The notes under the pieces are model-generated. The model was not told the origin of the DNA, made no database searches, and saw only the letters and a list, made by a program, of their open reading frames with translations. Below, piece after piece: positions 29,628-38,659 of a DNA stretch of 64,000 nt. Location: the NCBI GenBank assembly GCA_002720055.1, contig PBGH01000005.1:39309-103308 (forward strand), written 5' to 3'. The position numbers and the translations under genes were made by a program. This stretch comes from Methanobacteriota archaeon (GTDB lineage Archaea > Thermoplasmatota > Poseidoniia > Poseidoniales > Thalassarchaeaceae). The number at the start of each line of letters is the position of its first letter. Position 1 is the stretch's first letter.

Positions 29628-32582
29628 TTAGAGAAGTTCAATATCTTCATCGTCGTACCTCTCGGCATCAGCAGGTTGCTCCTGAGACTGAACAGGAGCG
29701 GGAATATCCTCATGAACAAAATTATCCTCCTCGTTTTCTGAAAGTGCCTCCATGACCCTCATTTGGGCATTCCACCTTCTCCTATTCATACTTCCTTGGA
29801 TTCCGGCAAACAACAGCAATACCCCGATAAGAGCCGCGACCAATGTTACTGGTCTGGGGTGTGAAATCTCATTCAAGATTATTTCCGAAATCGAACTAAT
29901 CTCAACAGTCGCAGTAAGGGTAAACCTTGCAGTCAAAGAATCGGAAAAGCTCTGCTCAGTATCAAGAGGAGTTGCAGTGACGATTATGGGGACTGATTCT
30001 CCATTATTTGCGGATTCTGAGACTGATATCTCAATAGAAAATGTAGCATCTCCGAAAGGTTCTATTTCGATTAGCGGAGATCCAGAAAGCCCTCCTATAT
30101 CCACCGACCAACCTCCCTTTTCGACATCGGCATCCAGCAATACAGTCATCGGGCTATTTCCCTCATTCTTCACCTTCATCTGAATAGAGTGGTCACTTCC
30201 GGGGGTAAGCTTGGTATTCTGGGAAACTTGAACAATTTCTAGATTTGGTGGATCTGATTCAATTTCGAAGGTCATAGGCAGATCAAAATATCTTGGATCT
30301 TCATCATCGATATCTTCGATTATTCGTAGGTATATCGTGTGATTGCCAACTTCTACTTGATTTGTAAGAGTGACACTTATTGAGACCTCAGTAAAATCTC
30401 CTGGACCCAATGAGACTCTCGGAATCGCCTCACCATCTGAATCAGTGATTCTGTATTCCCATTGGCCGTATGCATAGTTTCGATCAGTATTTTCAGGTAG
30501 TGAAGCAGGGTTCTGTAGAATCCACCATGATGCAGACTGCTGTTCTGTTTCGCTATTGGAAATACGAGCTCTGAAATCTAAAACAGGACGATCTTGGCCT
30601 GGAGCACATAATGAGACTTTCATGTGGCCAAGAGGGGTCCCGTCACAATCCTGAGATATCTCGCCCTGAATCCCGTAGGTTCTCTGTACAGTGAAAGAAA
30701 CCTGAGTACTGGATGATGAATTGCCCCCGCTAATGACTTCTATTTCGATTTCTCCAATATCTAGATCGTCCCTATCTAAGCTTGGCTTCACACCCAATAT
30801 CAAGACCTGGGTATTATGCCTCTCCATCAATGGGGTATGAAATGTTCCATCCCCTTCGTCCTCAAGTATTCTCTGTCCGGTATTGTTGTCAAATAACTGG
30901 AATATAGACTTGGACCTCTTCAGGATATCGATCCTGAAATAGTCAGAATCGAAACCTGTATTGAAAATCTCCAGTATGAATGGATTGAACTCCCCATATT
31001 CAGCGAAACGAGGAATTGTGCTATCCAAAGCATCCCCTCTGGATGAGTTAGCAATAGGGACCTTGTGGTCGTCGGACCATATTGAAACCACTGGGGGCTG
31101 GTAAACGTCTATCTTCTCGACGCTCAGAACTAGGGTATCCTGATGAACTACCGAGAGTTGCCCATCAACATCTGCTTCTGCAATGGCCCTGATAGAAATT
31201 TTCTTCGGCATTCCGGTTAGATCTTCTGGAGCGGTAAGTGACAGCGATGGATTCAAGACATTGCCTCCAGAACTCATCTCATAACCCCCGGGTGAGTCGA
31301 ATTCAACCAACCAAGATGAATCAAGATTTGTCTCAACTTCTAGACGTACAATCATAGATTTCGTGGAATCTCCCCTATGAACCAGCACTAACGGTATTGG
31401 AGTCACCTTATCGGGGGCGAAGTATTCCACACCTCTATCGAATCTGTGTTTTAGCGAGACTCCAAACTGATGCATTTCTATTGGCTCATGCTCGATTTCA
31501 ATCTCGTTTCCTCCAACATCGATAATCTTCAGCGTAACGCTGTACTCCCCTGGCTCAAGTCCACTCTTGTAAGTGTGGAGGTATTCTCCAAAAATACCTG
31601 TACTTGAGTCGTCTATTTCCTCCATATCGCCAGTTATTCTTTCGTCGATCTCATAGCTTCCATCGGGACCTTGCATCAGAATTTCTACTCTAGAAATATC
31701 CGCTCTCCCGAAAGCGCTGATTGCATCTATGGAGAACTGCATCTTCCTATCCTCCAAGATATCATTGGGATACCAATCTAATTCTGGACCTTCTGCTATA
31801 TTTGCTCCTTCCCTTTGAACGACAATAATGCTATTCATTAGTGCATTTCCATCAGCTTCCATCATTGAAAACTTGCTAGATTGGGCATCTATTTTGTTGA
31901 ACGCCACCTCAGCGGTACAATCTGATCCTCCGAATGGACTGCCGCCACCGTCACAACCAGACATACTAGCTCTTACTTTTACCGTCAGGCGCTGATCCTT
32001 CCTAACCTCGAAGGATTCTGAAGAACCAATGTTTACCTCGATATCCTCATCCTCAAAGTCACATGTACTCCCAAAGGAAGATGTGCAAACATCTGTGCTG
32101 AATGTATGGCTCCCTACAGAACCAGAATTTGTTAGAATGGTTACTGTCCAGTCTACATTTGAGTTGTCTGAGGGGCCCTCGGCCTTCAGGAACAATTCTA
32201 TGGGAATATAGTACGTCCCATTCTGGGAATTTAGCCTTCCGAAGAACTCGATAGTAGACATCATTGAATTTGATATGAACATTACGTCATCGTCTAATGC
32301 GCTAGATGTAAATTGGTCGTCACTTGCATCGGGAGCTCTGGTAGTAATTAGTCCGTCCATCCCGGAGGTCTGGTTATTTCCCGGGTCAACGAAGTACAAG
32401 GAGTATTGATTTGCGTCTGGAGCGCTCTCTGAATAGCGTTGAATCACCTCATCGGAAAGTTCTGAGTATTCTATTTGAGCGCTATATGGTGCCAAAATAA
32501 GCAATGTCAAAGAAACACAAACTAGGGTTGGATTCCTCTTCTTTGAGAGGGGCCTTTGTTTTCGCACGATTATGCGCGGCAT
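29628..32582 (-). CDS. Large secreted protein with C-terminal membrane anchor (984 aa)
   Basis: A basic N-terminus and hydrophobic stretch (about 18-36, TLVCVSLTLLILAPYSA) make a signal peptide. The ectodomain is beta-rich, with CARDB/NPCBM-associated-like segments such as VKNEGNSPMTVLLDADVEKG near the end and two cysteine pairs early (CTSSFGSTC, CDGGGSPFGGSDC). A helix at about 903-925 (VTLVAALIGVLLLFAGI) is followed by a long acidic cytoplasmic tail of about 60 residues. No catalytic motif was recognised. It is the first gene of a probable two-gene unit with the 2984-residue protein. Sequons are frequent. Confidence 0.85.
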   Translation of the reverse strand: MPRIIVRKQRPLSKKRNPTLVCVSLTLLILAPYSAQIEYSELSDEVIQRYSESAPDANQYSLYFVDPGNNQTSGMDGLITTRAPDASDDQFTSSALDDDVMFISNSMMSTIEFFGRLNSQNGTYYIPIELFLKAEGPSDNSNVDWTVTILTNSGSVGSHTFSTDVCTSSFGSTCDFEDEDIEVNIGSSESFEVRKDQRLTVKVRASMSGCDGGGSPFGGSDCTAEVAFNKIDAQSSKFSMMEADGNALMNSIIVVQREGANIAEGPELDWYPNDILEDRKMQFSIDAISAFGRADISRVEILMQGPDGSYEIDERITGDMEEIDDSSTGIFGEYLHTYKSGLEPGEYSVTLKIIDVGGNEIEIEHEPIEMHQFGVSLKHRFDRGVEYFAPDKVTPIPLVLVHRGDSTKSMIVRLEVETNLDSSWLVEFDSPGGYEMSSGGNVLNPSLSLTAPEDLTGMPKKISIRAIAEADVDGQLSVVHQDTLVLSVEKIDVYQPPVVSIWSDDHKVPIANSSRGDALDSTIPRFAEYGEFNPFILEIFNTGFDSDYFRIDILKRSKSIFQLFDNNTGQRILEDEGDGTFHTPLMERHNTQVLILGVKPSLDRDDLDIGEIEIEVISGGNSSSSTQVSFTVQRTYGIQGEISQDCDGTPLGHMKVSLCAPGQDRPVLDFRARISNSETEQQSASWWILQNPASLPENTDRNYAYGQWEYRITDSDGEAIPRVSLGPGDFTEVSISVTLTNQVEVGNHTIYLRIIEDIDDEDPRYFDLPMTFEIESDPPNLEIVQVSQNTKLTPGSDHSIQMKVKNEGNSPMTVLLDADVEKGGWSVDIGGLSGSPLIEIEPFGDATFSIEISVSESANNGESVPIIVTATPLDTEQSFSDSLTARFTLTATVEISSISEIILNEISHPRPVTLVAALIGVLLLFAGIQGSMNRRRWNAQMRVMEALSENEEDNFVHEDIPAPVQSQEQPADAERYDDEDIELL

Positions 32583-32683
32583 TCTGGATGTTAAAGAGTT
32601 CGGGAGTTTGGAGTCGGAGATGCATCGGTTATTGCACCCTACGCTCCGCTCGGTTGAAATCGAAAGTCTGTTGTCGGCAGGGT

Positions 32684-32769
32684 GCAGGGGTACCCGAGTT
32701 GGTCAAAGGGGCCGGACTTAAGCTCCGGTGCATAGTGCTTCGTGGGTTCAAATCCCACCCCCTGCACCA
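32684..32769 (+). tRNA. tRNA-Leu (anticodon UAA), CCA encoded
   Basis: The acceptor stem GCAGGGG pairs with CCCCTGC. The anticodon arm CCGGA-CTTAAGC-TCCGG gives anticodon TAA at 32719-32721. A long class II variable arm (TGCATAGTGCTTCG region) follows, then the T-arm GTGGG-TTCAAAT-CCCAC, discriminator A and a genome-encoded CCA (32767-32769). No intron is visible. The 3' end abuts the folB stop on the other strand with no spacer. The upstream bases GGT could pair with the terminal ACC, extending the acceptor helix to ten pairs in the precursor. Confidence 0.97.
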
Positions 32770-33189
32770 CTATGTAAGGAAATTAGGCTTCAGCCTTACC
32801 AAAGTACATCCAAACGCACCATCGAAACCTTCTGGCGAAAGTTTTGTGATGCAAACTACTACTGCAATAACTTTCTCGGGCTCGAGAATTTCTACCAGAA
32901 TATTTGATGCTATTGTCTCGAGAAGAGAATTCCTTGAAGAGATATTTTTTTCTACGGCATCGTGTAGAAATTCATAGTCTAGAATTTCACCTAAATCGTC
33001 ATTTTTAGGCTTCTTTGCCTCATTCAACATTACTTCTATATCAAATCTAACTGGTTGTTCCACGCCCTTCTCATAATCGTGTGCCCCTACATCGATTGAC
33101 TTAATCGAATTCTCCAGACGAATAGTCGACCATTCTTTCGAGCCTATGTTGCTAATGGCTGATATTAGATGAGGAGTTGTTAGGTTCAA
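32770..33189 (-). CDS. folB: Dihydroneopterin aldolase-like protein (FolB)
   Basis: A 139-residue member of the FolB/FolX fold, cleaving or epimerising dihydroneopterin on the way to 6-hydroxymethyldihydropterin. It shows IRLENSIKSIDVGAHDYEKG at the substrate-pocket strand, QPVRFDIEVML, DLGEILDYEFLHD and the helix LLETIASNILVEIL, all characteristic. TTG at 33189 is the only sensible start; GGAG sits about 12 nt upstream, inside the end of the preceding reductase gene. It starts 2 nt after that gene's stop, so both form an operon. The stop codon touches the tRNA-Leu 3' end. Its catalytic class (aldolase versus epimerase) is not resolved by eye. Confidence 0.85.
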   Translation of the reverse strand: MNLTTPHLISAISNIGSKEWSTIRLENSIKSIDVGAHDYEKGVEQPVRFDIEVMLNEAKKPKNDDLGEILDYEFLHDAVEKNISSRNSLLETIASNILVEILEPEKVIAVVVCITKLSPEGFDGAFGCTLVRLKPNFLT

Positions 33190-33191
33190 GA

Positions 33192-33947
33192 TTAATCTAC
33201 TCCTTCAAGAGCGGGATCCCTTCTGCGTTGGTTCATCCTTTCCCCAGAATCCACGAAAATAGTTTGGCCTGTGATTGATTTTGAGTTAGCTAAGAATAGA
33301 ACTGCCTCGGCAATATCCCCTGGAGTTGCCCCATATCCCAGCAAAGACTCGGATTGGGCTTTTTTCAAAGTATCTTGACTCAAAATATCGCTAGTAAGAA
33401 TATGTCCCGGAGCCACCGCGTTGACCCTTATTTCTGGAGCTAGGTCTATTGCTAATGCTGAAGTAAGACCGTGTAAGGCAAATCTTGAAGCTGTGTAGGA
33501 GAGATAATCAGCATTGGGAGATTCAATCTTGAAATCTAGTATATTTACAACCCAAGAATTCCCAACTGCGGACTTCTTTGATAATTCGCTAATCATAACC
33601 AAAGGTGAAAGAACGTTTACTTCCATGTGACTATTCCAGTTTTCCTGAGAAATATCTTCTATTCTATCCAGTTTGAATAGAGAAGCATTGTTTACTAATC
33701 CCTCTAAGGGACCCAGAGAATCAGTAGTCTCTTCGATCATGGATCTTGCAGATTCAACATCCTTCAAATCACAATGCAAGGCACGAGCTTCTCCACCCAT
33801 CTCCTTAATTTCTCTAACGAGTTTGGTCGCTTCATCTCTTGAAGAGTTATAGTGAATACCGACTGAAAAACCCGCCTTAGAGAGCCTCAGAGAGATTTCC
33901 CTTCCAATTCTCTTTGATCCTCCGGTTACCAGAACTGCTCCGCCCAT
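33192..33947 (-). CDS. Short-chain reductase, dihydromonapterin/pteridine reductase-like (FolM)
   Basis: A 251-residue NADPH-dependent SDR. TGGSKRIG (8-15) is the cofactor motif of the FolM/PTR1 type, with Lys-Arg favouring NADPH. VNNASLF, the Asp of VVNILDF and Tyr of SYTASR form the active site, followed by VNAVAPGHILTSD and GQTIFVDSGERM. The Asp rather than Ser agrees with pteridine reductases. The catalytic Lys of YxxxK is Arg here (YTASR), which is odd. Coupling to folB suggests it reduces a pterin or dihydrofolate and may stand in for DHFR. Without the context it would be a general SDR. Confidence 0.75.
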   Translation of the reverse strand: MGGAVLVTGGSKRIGREISLRLSKAGFSVGIHYNSSRDEATKLVREIKEMGGEARALHCDLKDVESARSMIEETTDSLGPLEGLVNNASLFKLDRIEDISQENWNSHMEVNVLSPLVMISELSKKSAVGNSWVVNILDFKIESPNADYLSYTASRFALHGLTSALAIDLAPEIRVNAVAPGHILTSDILSQDTLKKAQSESLLGYGATPGDIAEAVLFLANSKSITGQTIFVDSGERMNQRRRDPALEGVD

Positions 33948-34005
33948 GCAACTCGCAAGGGGAGCTATATTTTACCGATTGCTAGAAGAAGGGGACCTTT
34001 CGATG

Positions 34006-34025
34006 AGAACGGTTAATGTCGTTCT
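34006..34025. promoter_or_regulatory. Inverted repeat around the first lipA start codon
   Basis: AGAACG (34006-34011) and CGTTCT (34020-34025) are inverted around GTTAATGT, which contains the ATG at 34016. Positions 34007-34016 read GAACGGTTAA, identical to a site upstream of aglB. A TATA-like TATATTTTA lies at about 33967-33975. If this is a promoter element, translation of lipA more likely starts at ATG 34043 or later. Confidence 0.35.
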
Positions 34026-35101
34026 TCCATCCGCTTATATTGATGGAGAGGCGCCTGCCAATCATCGAATCTGGGAAAGAGGCTTCTTTAGGATGCGGTG
34101 TTGCTCCTAGTATGAGCCCACTGGAGAAGAGGAAATCCATGAGGAAAAGACTCCCTCAATGGTTCCGAACTACTCTCCCCACAGGAATCTCACAAGAGAG
34201 ATACAACAATACGAAATCAAAAGTCGTCTCGCACGGACTGAATACTGTCTGTGAGGAGGCCAGATGCCCCAATGTACACGACTGCTGGGGAAGGGGTACG
34301 GCCACCTTCATGATAGCGGGAGATGTTTGCACGAGAGGTTGCAGATTCTGTGCAGTGGGGACTGTTAAGAGTCCTCCCGCACTAAATGACGAAGAGCCGA
34401 AAGAGCTCGCCGAGGCCGTTTCAAAGATGGGATTGAGTTATGCGGTAATTACTGTGGTTAACAGAGATGACCTTCCAGATGGGGGTGCTAAGCATTATCG
34501 AGATTGCATTGATGAGATTTCAGAGAGGAGCCCGGGAGTTGGAATAGAGTTGCTATGTTCTGATTTGGATGGAAATCTAGAAGCCCTAGAACAACTACTG
34601 GATAAAGTTCCTCTACGAGTTTTCGCCCATAATGTTGAATGTGTGCCCAGACTAGATGGTTTGGTTAGAGATAAGCGAGCTTCTTTCAACCAATCCCTGT
34701 CAATACTAAGCACTGCTAAGGAAATTCGTCCTGACCTCATGACTAAGACCAGTCTGATGGTAGGGCTGGGAGAGACAGACAAAGAAATAGAAGAGGCTCT
34801 AATTTCTGTTAGAAATGCGGGAGTAGATATTATTACTCTAGGACAGTACCTACAGCCAAGTTCTCGGCATCTACCTGTTGATAGATTTCCAGAACCACAT
34901 ATTTTTGCAGATTGGGACAGAAGGGCTAGAGAGTTAGGTTTCAAAGCTGTAGCAAGTGGTCCTTTAGTGAGATCCAGTTATCGAGCAGGACTACTATGGG
35001 ATGAGGCGATGGGTGGCGAACCAGTAGTTACCAGAGACTCTACTGGATCTGCCGTTAGTCATCTTTCTTCTGTAGATAAAATAGCGGAGGTAGAAGTTTG
35101 A
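34016..35101 (+). CDS. lipA: Lipoyl synthase
   Basis: Radical-SAM enzyme inserting two sulfurs into protein-bound octanoyl groups. Auxiliary cluster cysteines C79, C84 and C90 are in TVCEEARCPNVHDC; radical-SAM cysteines C105, C109 and C112 are in CTRGCRFC; the C-terminal RSSYRAG provides the conserved Ser ligand. Length from the first ATG is 361; typical LipA is about 300-330, so a start at ATG 34043 (residue 10) or 34112 (residue 33) is plausible. It overlaps the E1-alpha gene by four bases and begins a run that ends with lipB, so synthesis and use of lipoate are co-encoded. The oxidised product feeds the E2 subunit encoded downstream. Confidence 0.95.
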   Translation: MSFFHPLILMERRLPIIESGKEASLGCGVAPSMSPLEKRKSMRKRLPQWFRTTLPTGISQERYNNTKSKVVSHGLNTVCEEARCPNVHDCWGRGTATFMIAGDVCTRGCRFCAVGTVKSPPALNDEEPKELAEAVSKMGLSYAVITVVNRDDLPDGGAKHYRDCIDEISERSPGVGIELLCSDLDGNLEALEQLLDKVPLRVFAHNVECVPRLDGLVRDKRASFNQSLSILSTAKEIRPDLMTKTSLMVGLGETDKEIEEALISVRNAGVDIITLGQYLQPSSRHLPVDRFPEPHIFADWDRRARELGFKAVASGPLVRSSYRAGLLWDEAMGGEPVVTRDSTGSAVSHLSSVDKIAEVEV

Positions 35102-36330
35102 GTTCCGGAAAAGAGTCTGGGATAGATGTTCCAGATGCCCCATTTCGGCCTGGAGATGATTGCAGTTTTGAAAAATGGGTTTGGTCGCCAGGGGATTTCA
35201 AGAAGCCTGATCCGAAGACTTGCGAACATATGGATACAGAAATTCTTGCCAATGGACTTGTTAGAGTCCTAGATGATGAAGGTAATGCATTGGGAGATTG
35301 GGATCCTAAATTATCCCCTGATGTGTTGCGAATGGGACTGGAGCATATGTTGCGTCTGAGAATTTTTGATGATAGAATGATGAAGATGCAAAGGACTGGG
35401 CTTCTATCTTTCTACATGAGATCATTTGGGGAGGAGGCGGTAGCAATTGCCCAAACAATGGCTCTCGAAGAGCAGGACTGGGTTTTCCCTAGCTACAGGC
35501 AACCTGGAGCTCAGTTCGTAAGAGGCAGAGACATGGTTAGTATGATTTGTCATTGCATTGGTAATGAGGAAGATAACATCAAAGGAAGGCAAATGCCAGT
35601 TCATTATTCCTTCAGAGAAGGTCGTTTCATATCTATATCAAGCCCAGTTGGGACGCAATTTAGTCAGGCTGTAGGCGTCTCACTCGCTTCCAAACACAAG
35701 GGTCTTGATGAAGTTACTATTACGTGGATTGGAGATGGTGCAAGTGCAGAAGGCGACTACCACTATGCACTGAATTTCGCAAGCGTTTACAATGCTCCTG
35801 TGATTCTTAATCTCGTAAACAATCAATGGGCAATCTCGACACATGCTAACTTTGCTACAGGGACTGGTAACTTCGCTACCAGAGGCTTGCCCTATGGGAT
35901 TGCATCCATCAGAGTAGACGGAAATGATTTTCTTGCCCTATACTCCGTAACTAAATGGGCCAGAGAGAGGGCAGCTGCATCTTCAGGTCCTACTCATATT
36001 GAGGTTCTTACTTACAGAGCTGGAGCGCATAGCAGTAGTGACGATCCTAGTAGATATCGACCAAAAGATGAGCATTCCAAATGGCCCGGAGGAGACCCTG
36101 TCGAAAGATTGAGGCAGCATCTGGTAAATATTGGCGAATGGAGTGATGGGAGACATTCAGAGCTCATCGAAAAAATAGACTCGGAGGTTATTGATGCGTA
36201 CAAGGAGGCAGTAAAATACGGCGACCTTGCCAATGGCCCTTACCCCTCTGCTGAAACGATATTCACTGAAGTATACGAAGAGATGCCTTGGCATCTGAAA
36301 GAGCAGCATGAAGAGTTAATGGGGGAGTAG
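35098..36330 (+). CDS. bkdA1: Branched-chain 2-oxoacid dehydrogenase E1 alpha subunit
   Basis: Thiamine-diphosphate-dependent decarboxylase subunit of the complex oxidising keto acids from Val, Leu and Ile. The 410 residues match bacterial BkdA1. The TPP/Mg motif reads GDGASAEGDYHYALNFA and ends in NLVNNQWA; YRQPGAQFVRG and THIEVLTYRAGAHSSSDDP (phosphorylation-loop region of the family) are also present. The frame starts with TTG at 35098, overlapping the lipA stop as TTGA. E1-beta follows after 2 nt. Keto-acid specificity is inferred from the BkdA1-like architecture; pyruvate cannot be excluded. Confidence 0.92.
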   Translation: MSSGKESGIDVPDAPFRPGDDCSFEKWVWSPGDFKKPDPKTCEHMDTEILANGLVRVLDDEGNALGDWDPKLSPDVLRMGLEHMLRLRIFDDRMMKMQRTGLLSFYMRSFGEEAVAIAQTMALEEQDWVFPSYRQPGAQFVRGRDMVSMICHCIGNEEDNIKGRQMPVHYSFREGRFISISSPVGTQFSQAVGVSLASKHKGLDEVTITWIGDGASAEGDYHYALNFASVYNAPVILNLVNNQWAISTHANFATGTGNFATRGLPYGIASIRVDGNDFLALYSVTKWARERAAASSGPTHIEVLTYRAGAHSSSDDPSRYRPKDEHSKWPGGDPVERLRQHLVNIGEWSDGRHSELIEKIDSEVIDAYKEAVKYGDLANGPYPSAETIFTEVYEEMPWHLKEQHEELMGE

Positions 36331-36332
36331 GT

Positions 36333-37343
36333 TTGGCTAATATGAATATGATACAATCACTAAATAGTGCCCTGGATATAATGTTAGGAAACGACTCGGA
36401 TGTGGTAATTTTTGGAGAAGATGTGGGTTATTTCGGAGGAGTATTCAGAACAACGGACGGACTCCAGGAAAAGCATGGCAAGCGTAGAATATTTGACTCG
36501 CCTCTTTCCGAAGGAGGAATAGCCGCAACCGCATTTGGAATGGGCATAAACGGGCTAAGGCCGGTAGTTGAGATTCAATTCGCTGACTACATCTTCCCTG
36601 CCTATGACCAGATAGTAAACGAGATGGCTAAGGTTAGGCACAGATCCGGTGGAGAATACTGGTGTCCTGTAACTCTGAGAACTCCGGCTGGTGGAGGCAT
36701 TAGAGGGGGACATCACCATTCTCAATCTCCAGAATCTCAGTTCACACACACCCCTGGTCTAAAGGTAGTATATTGCTCCACCCCATACAATGCAAAGGGG
36801 CTGTTAATCAGTTCCATTGAGAGTAACGATCCGGTAGTTTTCTTTGAGCCCAAAAGGTGCTATAGAGGACCTTTTTATGGAGATCCTCACAATGTTCCAA
36901 CCTGGTCTGATCACCCAGAAGCTGAAGTTCCAGAAGGTCACTATAGCATCCCCATAGGCAAGGCTAGATTAGCCATGGAAGGGAATAATTGCACTGTCAT
37001 CTCCTGGGGGGCAATGGTCCATGTTTGTCAACAAGGGATACTGGATAGCGGCATTTCTTGTGACTTAATAGACCTGCAATCTCTTGTTCCATGGGATAAG
37101 GAGACAGTAGTAGAATCGATCAAGAAGACGGGTCGCTGCGTGATTGTTCACGAAGCTCCAAAAACTAGTGGTTTCGGCGCAGAGATAGCTGCATCTGTAC
37201 AGGAGAGGTGCTTCTACCATTTGGAAACACCAATAGAAAGGGTTACTGGCTGGGACACGCCATTTCCCCATACTACTGAATGGGATTACATGCCCGGACC
37301 AACTAGAATCGCCGACGCGATAGCAAGAACTCAGGAGGATTAA
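36333..37343 (+). CDS. bkdA2: Branched-chain 2-oxoacid dehydrogenase E1 beta subunit
   Basis: Partner of E1-alpha, forming the heterotetramer active site. The 336-residue chain shows FGEDVGYFGGVFR, FDSPLSEGGIAATAFGMG, EIQFADYIFPAYDQIVNE, GGIRGGHHHSQSPE and the C-terminal ISWGAMVHVC, DLQSLVPWD and VTGWDTPFPHTTEW, standard for the transketolase-like beta subunit. TTG at 36333 is favoured because GGGGGAG lies six bases upstream; ATG at 36342 or 36348 would shorten it by three to five residues. It precedes E2 by one base. Confidence 0.93.
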   Translation: MANMNMIQSLNSALDIMLGNDSDVVIFGEDVGYFGGVFRTTDGLQEKHGKRRIFDSPLSEGGIAATAFGMGINGLRPVVEIQFADYIFPAYDQIVNEMAKVRHRSGGEYWCPVTLRTPAGGGIRGGHHHSQSPESQFTHTPGLKVVYCSTPYNAKGLLISSIESNDPVVFFEPKRCYRGPFYGDPHNVPTWSDHPEAEVPEGHYSIPIGKARLAMEGNNCTVISWGAMVHVCQQGILDSGISCDLIDLQSLVPWDKETVVESIKKTGRCVIVHEAPKTSGFGAEIAASVQERCFYHLETPIERVTGWDTPFPHTTEWDYMPGPTRIADAIARTQED

Positions 37344-37344
37344 C

Positions 37345-38649
37345 ATGGGAAATTTTGTTTTCAAACTTCCAGATATTGGAGAGGGGGTTGTTGAAGGAGA
37401 AATAGTACAATGGCATGTCTCAGTGGGTGATTCAGTAGTAGAAGACGACCCAATTGTTGATGTTATGACTGACAAAGCCACGGTTACCATTCCATCGCCA
37501 GTTAGCGGAACCGTTGATTCTCTCAGCGGAGGAGTTGGAGATATGATTGCCGTAGGTTCAACTCTCCTGGAGATTAATTCAGAGGAATCGGAAAGTCAAG
37601 TTGCGGTAGAGAATATGTCAGATTTAATTGAGCCAGATTCTGCAGATGTAAGTGATTCAGAGGTAACTACAATATCCGGCCAAAATGGAAAGGAAGAGAC
37701 TAAAGAGGGGCCAATGCCAGAAATAAAGATTCCAAAAAAGGAAGCTACACCTCCCACACAAGTAAAAAACTCTAGTTCTAGAATTCTGGCGAGTCCCGCA
37801 GTTAGAAAGAGGGCGCGAGAAAGTGATGTTAACCTTTCAGAAGTTAGAGGCTCAGGTCCTGCAGGAAGAATAAGACATGCGGATTTAGATGCTTACATCG
37901 CGGCTGGAGGGGCTGTATCGGGGGCACCACAGACATCATTCTCCACTAAGAGAACAGAAGTCACTCAAGTCAAGGTAGTAGGACTGAGGAGAAAAATATC
38001 TGAACAAATGAGTCTGAGTAAGTCGAGAATACCCCATTTCTCGTACTTCGAGGAGGTTGATATAACGGAGTTAGAGTCATTGAGGGGGATTCTTAATACG
38101 TCCAGAGATGTTTCTCAGCCTAAGTTGACATATCTACCTTTCATCATGTTAGCTCTATCTAAGATCATGCCAGAACACCCAGAGTGTAATGCCCACTTCG
38201 ATGATGAAGAAGGGGTAGTGAATAGGCATGGAGCAGTCAACTTAGGCATAGCAACCCAAACCGAGAGAGGTTTGTACGTCCCGGTTGTAAAGAATGTTGA
38301 GACTCTAGACATTTGGAGAGCAGCCTCGGAGATGCAAAGAGTTTCAGGTGCTGCAAGAGACGGCACTGCTAGCTTGGATGAATTATCGGGATCAACTTTC
38401 ACCATCACAAGCTTAGGTAGGGAAGGAGGTTTGGGGGCAACTCCCATCATCAATCACCCTGAAGTATCAATTTTAGGAGTCCATAAGGCTAGGGAGATGC
38501 CGGTAGTAAGAAATGGACAGATTGTAGTTAGGAGAATAATGAACCTATCTAGTGCTTTCGATCATAGAGTTGTGGATGGAGCTGATGGTGCTTCGTTGAT
38601 TCAGCACCTTAGAAGGATGCTCGAGAATCCTGCACTCATATTCATGTGA
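37345..38649 (+). CDS. Dihydrolipoamide acyltransferase (E2) of the 2-oxoacid dehydrogenase complex
   Basis: Core of the complex: carries the lipoyl arm and transfers the acyl group to CoA. One lipoyl domain (residues 1-80) with K44 in DVMTDKATVTIPSP; an acidic linker rich in Glu and Ser; a peripheral-subunit-binding domain at about 145-185 (ASPAVRKRARESDVNLSEV, GSGPAGRI); and a catalytic domain from about 210 ending in AFDHRVVDGADGA, with the catalytic His and Asp. The 434-residue length and single lipoyl domain fit BCKDH E2. Sits between E1-beta (1-nt gap) and E3 (10-nt gap). Confidence 0.95.
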   Translation: MGNFVFKLPDIGEGVVEGEIVQWHVSVGDSVVEDDPIVDVMTDKATVTIPSPVSGTVDSLSGGVGDMIAVGSTLLEINSEESESQVAVENMSDLIEPDSADVSDSEVTTISGQNGKEETKEGPMPEIKIPKKEATPPTQVKNSSSRILASPAVRKRARESDVNLSEVRGSGPAGRIRHADLDAYIAAGGAVSGAPQTSFSTKRTEVTQVKVVGLRRKISEQMSLSKSRIPHFSYFEEVDITELESLRGILNTSRDVSQPKLTYLPFIMLALSKIMPEHPECNAHFDDEEGVVNRHGAVNLGIATQTERGLYVPVVKNVETLDIWRAASEMQRVSGAARDGTASLDELSGSTFTITSLGREGGLGATPIINHPEVSILGVHKAREMPVVRNGQIVVRRIMNLSSAFDHRVVDGADGASLIQHLRRMLENPALIFM

Positions 38650-38659
38650 GGGTGAGAAA

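Noticed and set aside
34006..34025. Riboswitch or attenuator before lipA
   Set aside because: The inverted repeat is only 6 bp, no aptamer-like structure is visible and there is no leader long enough.
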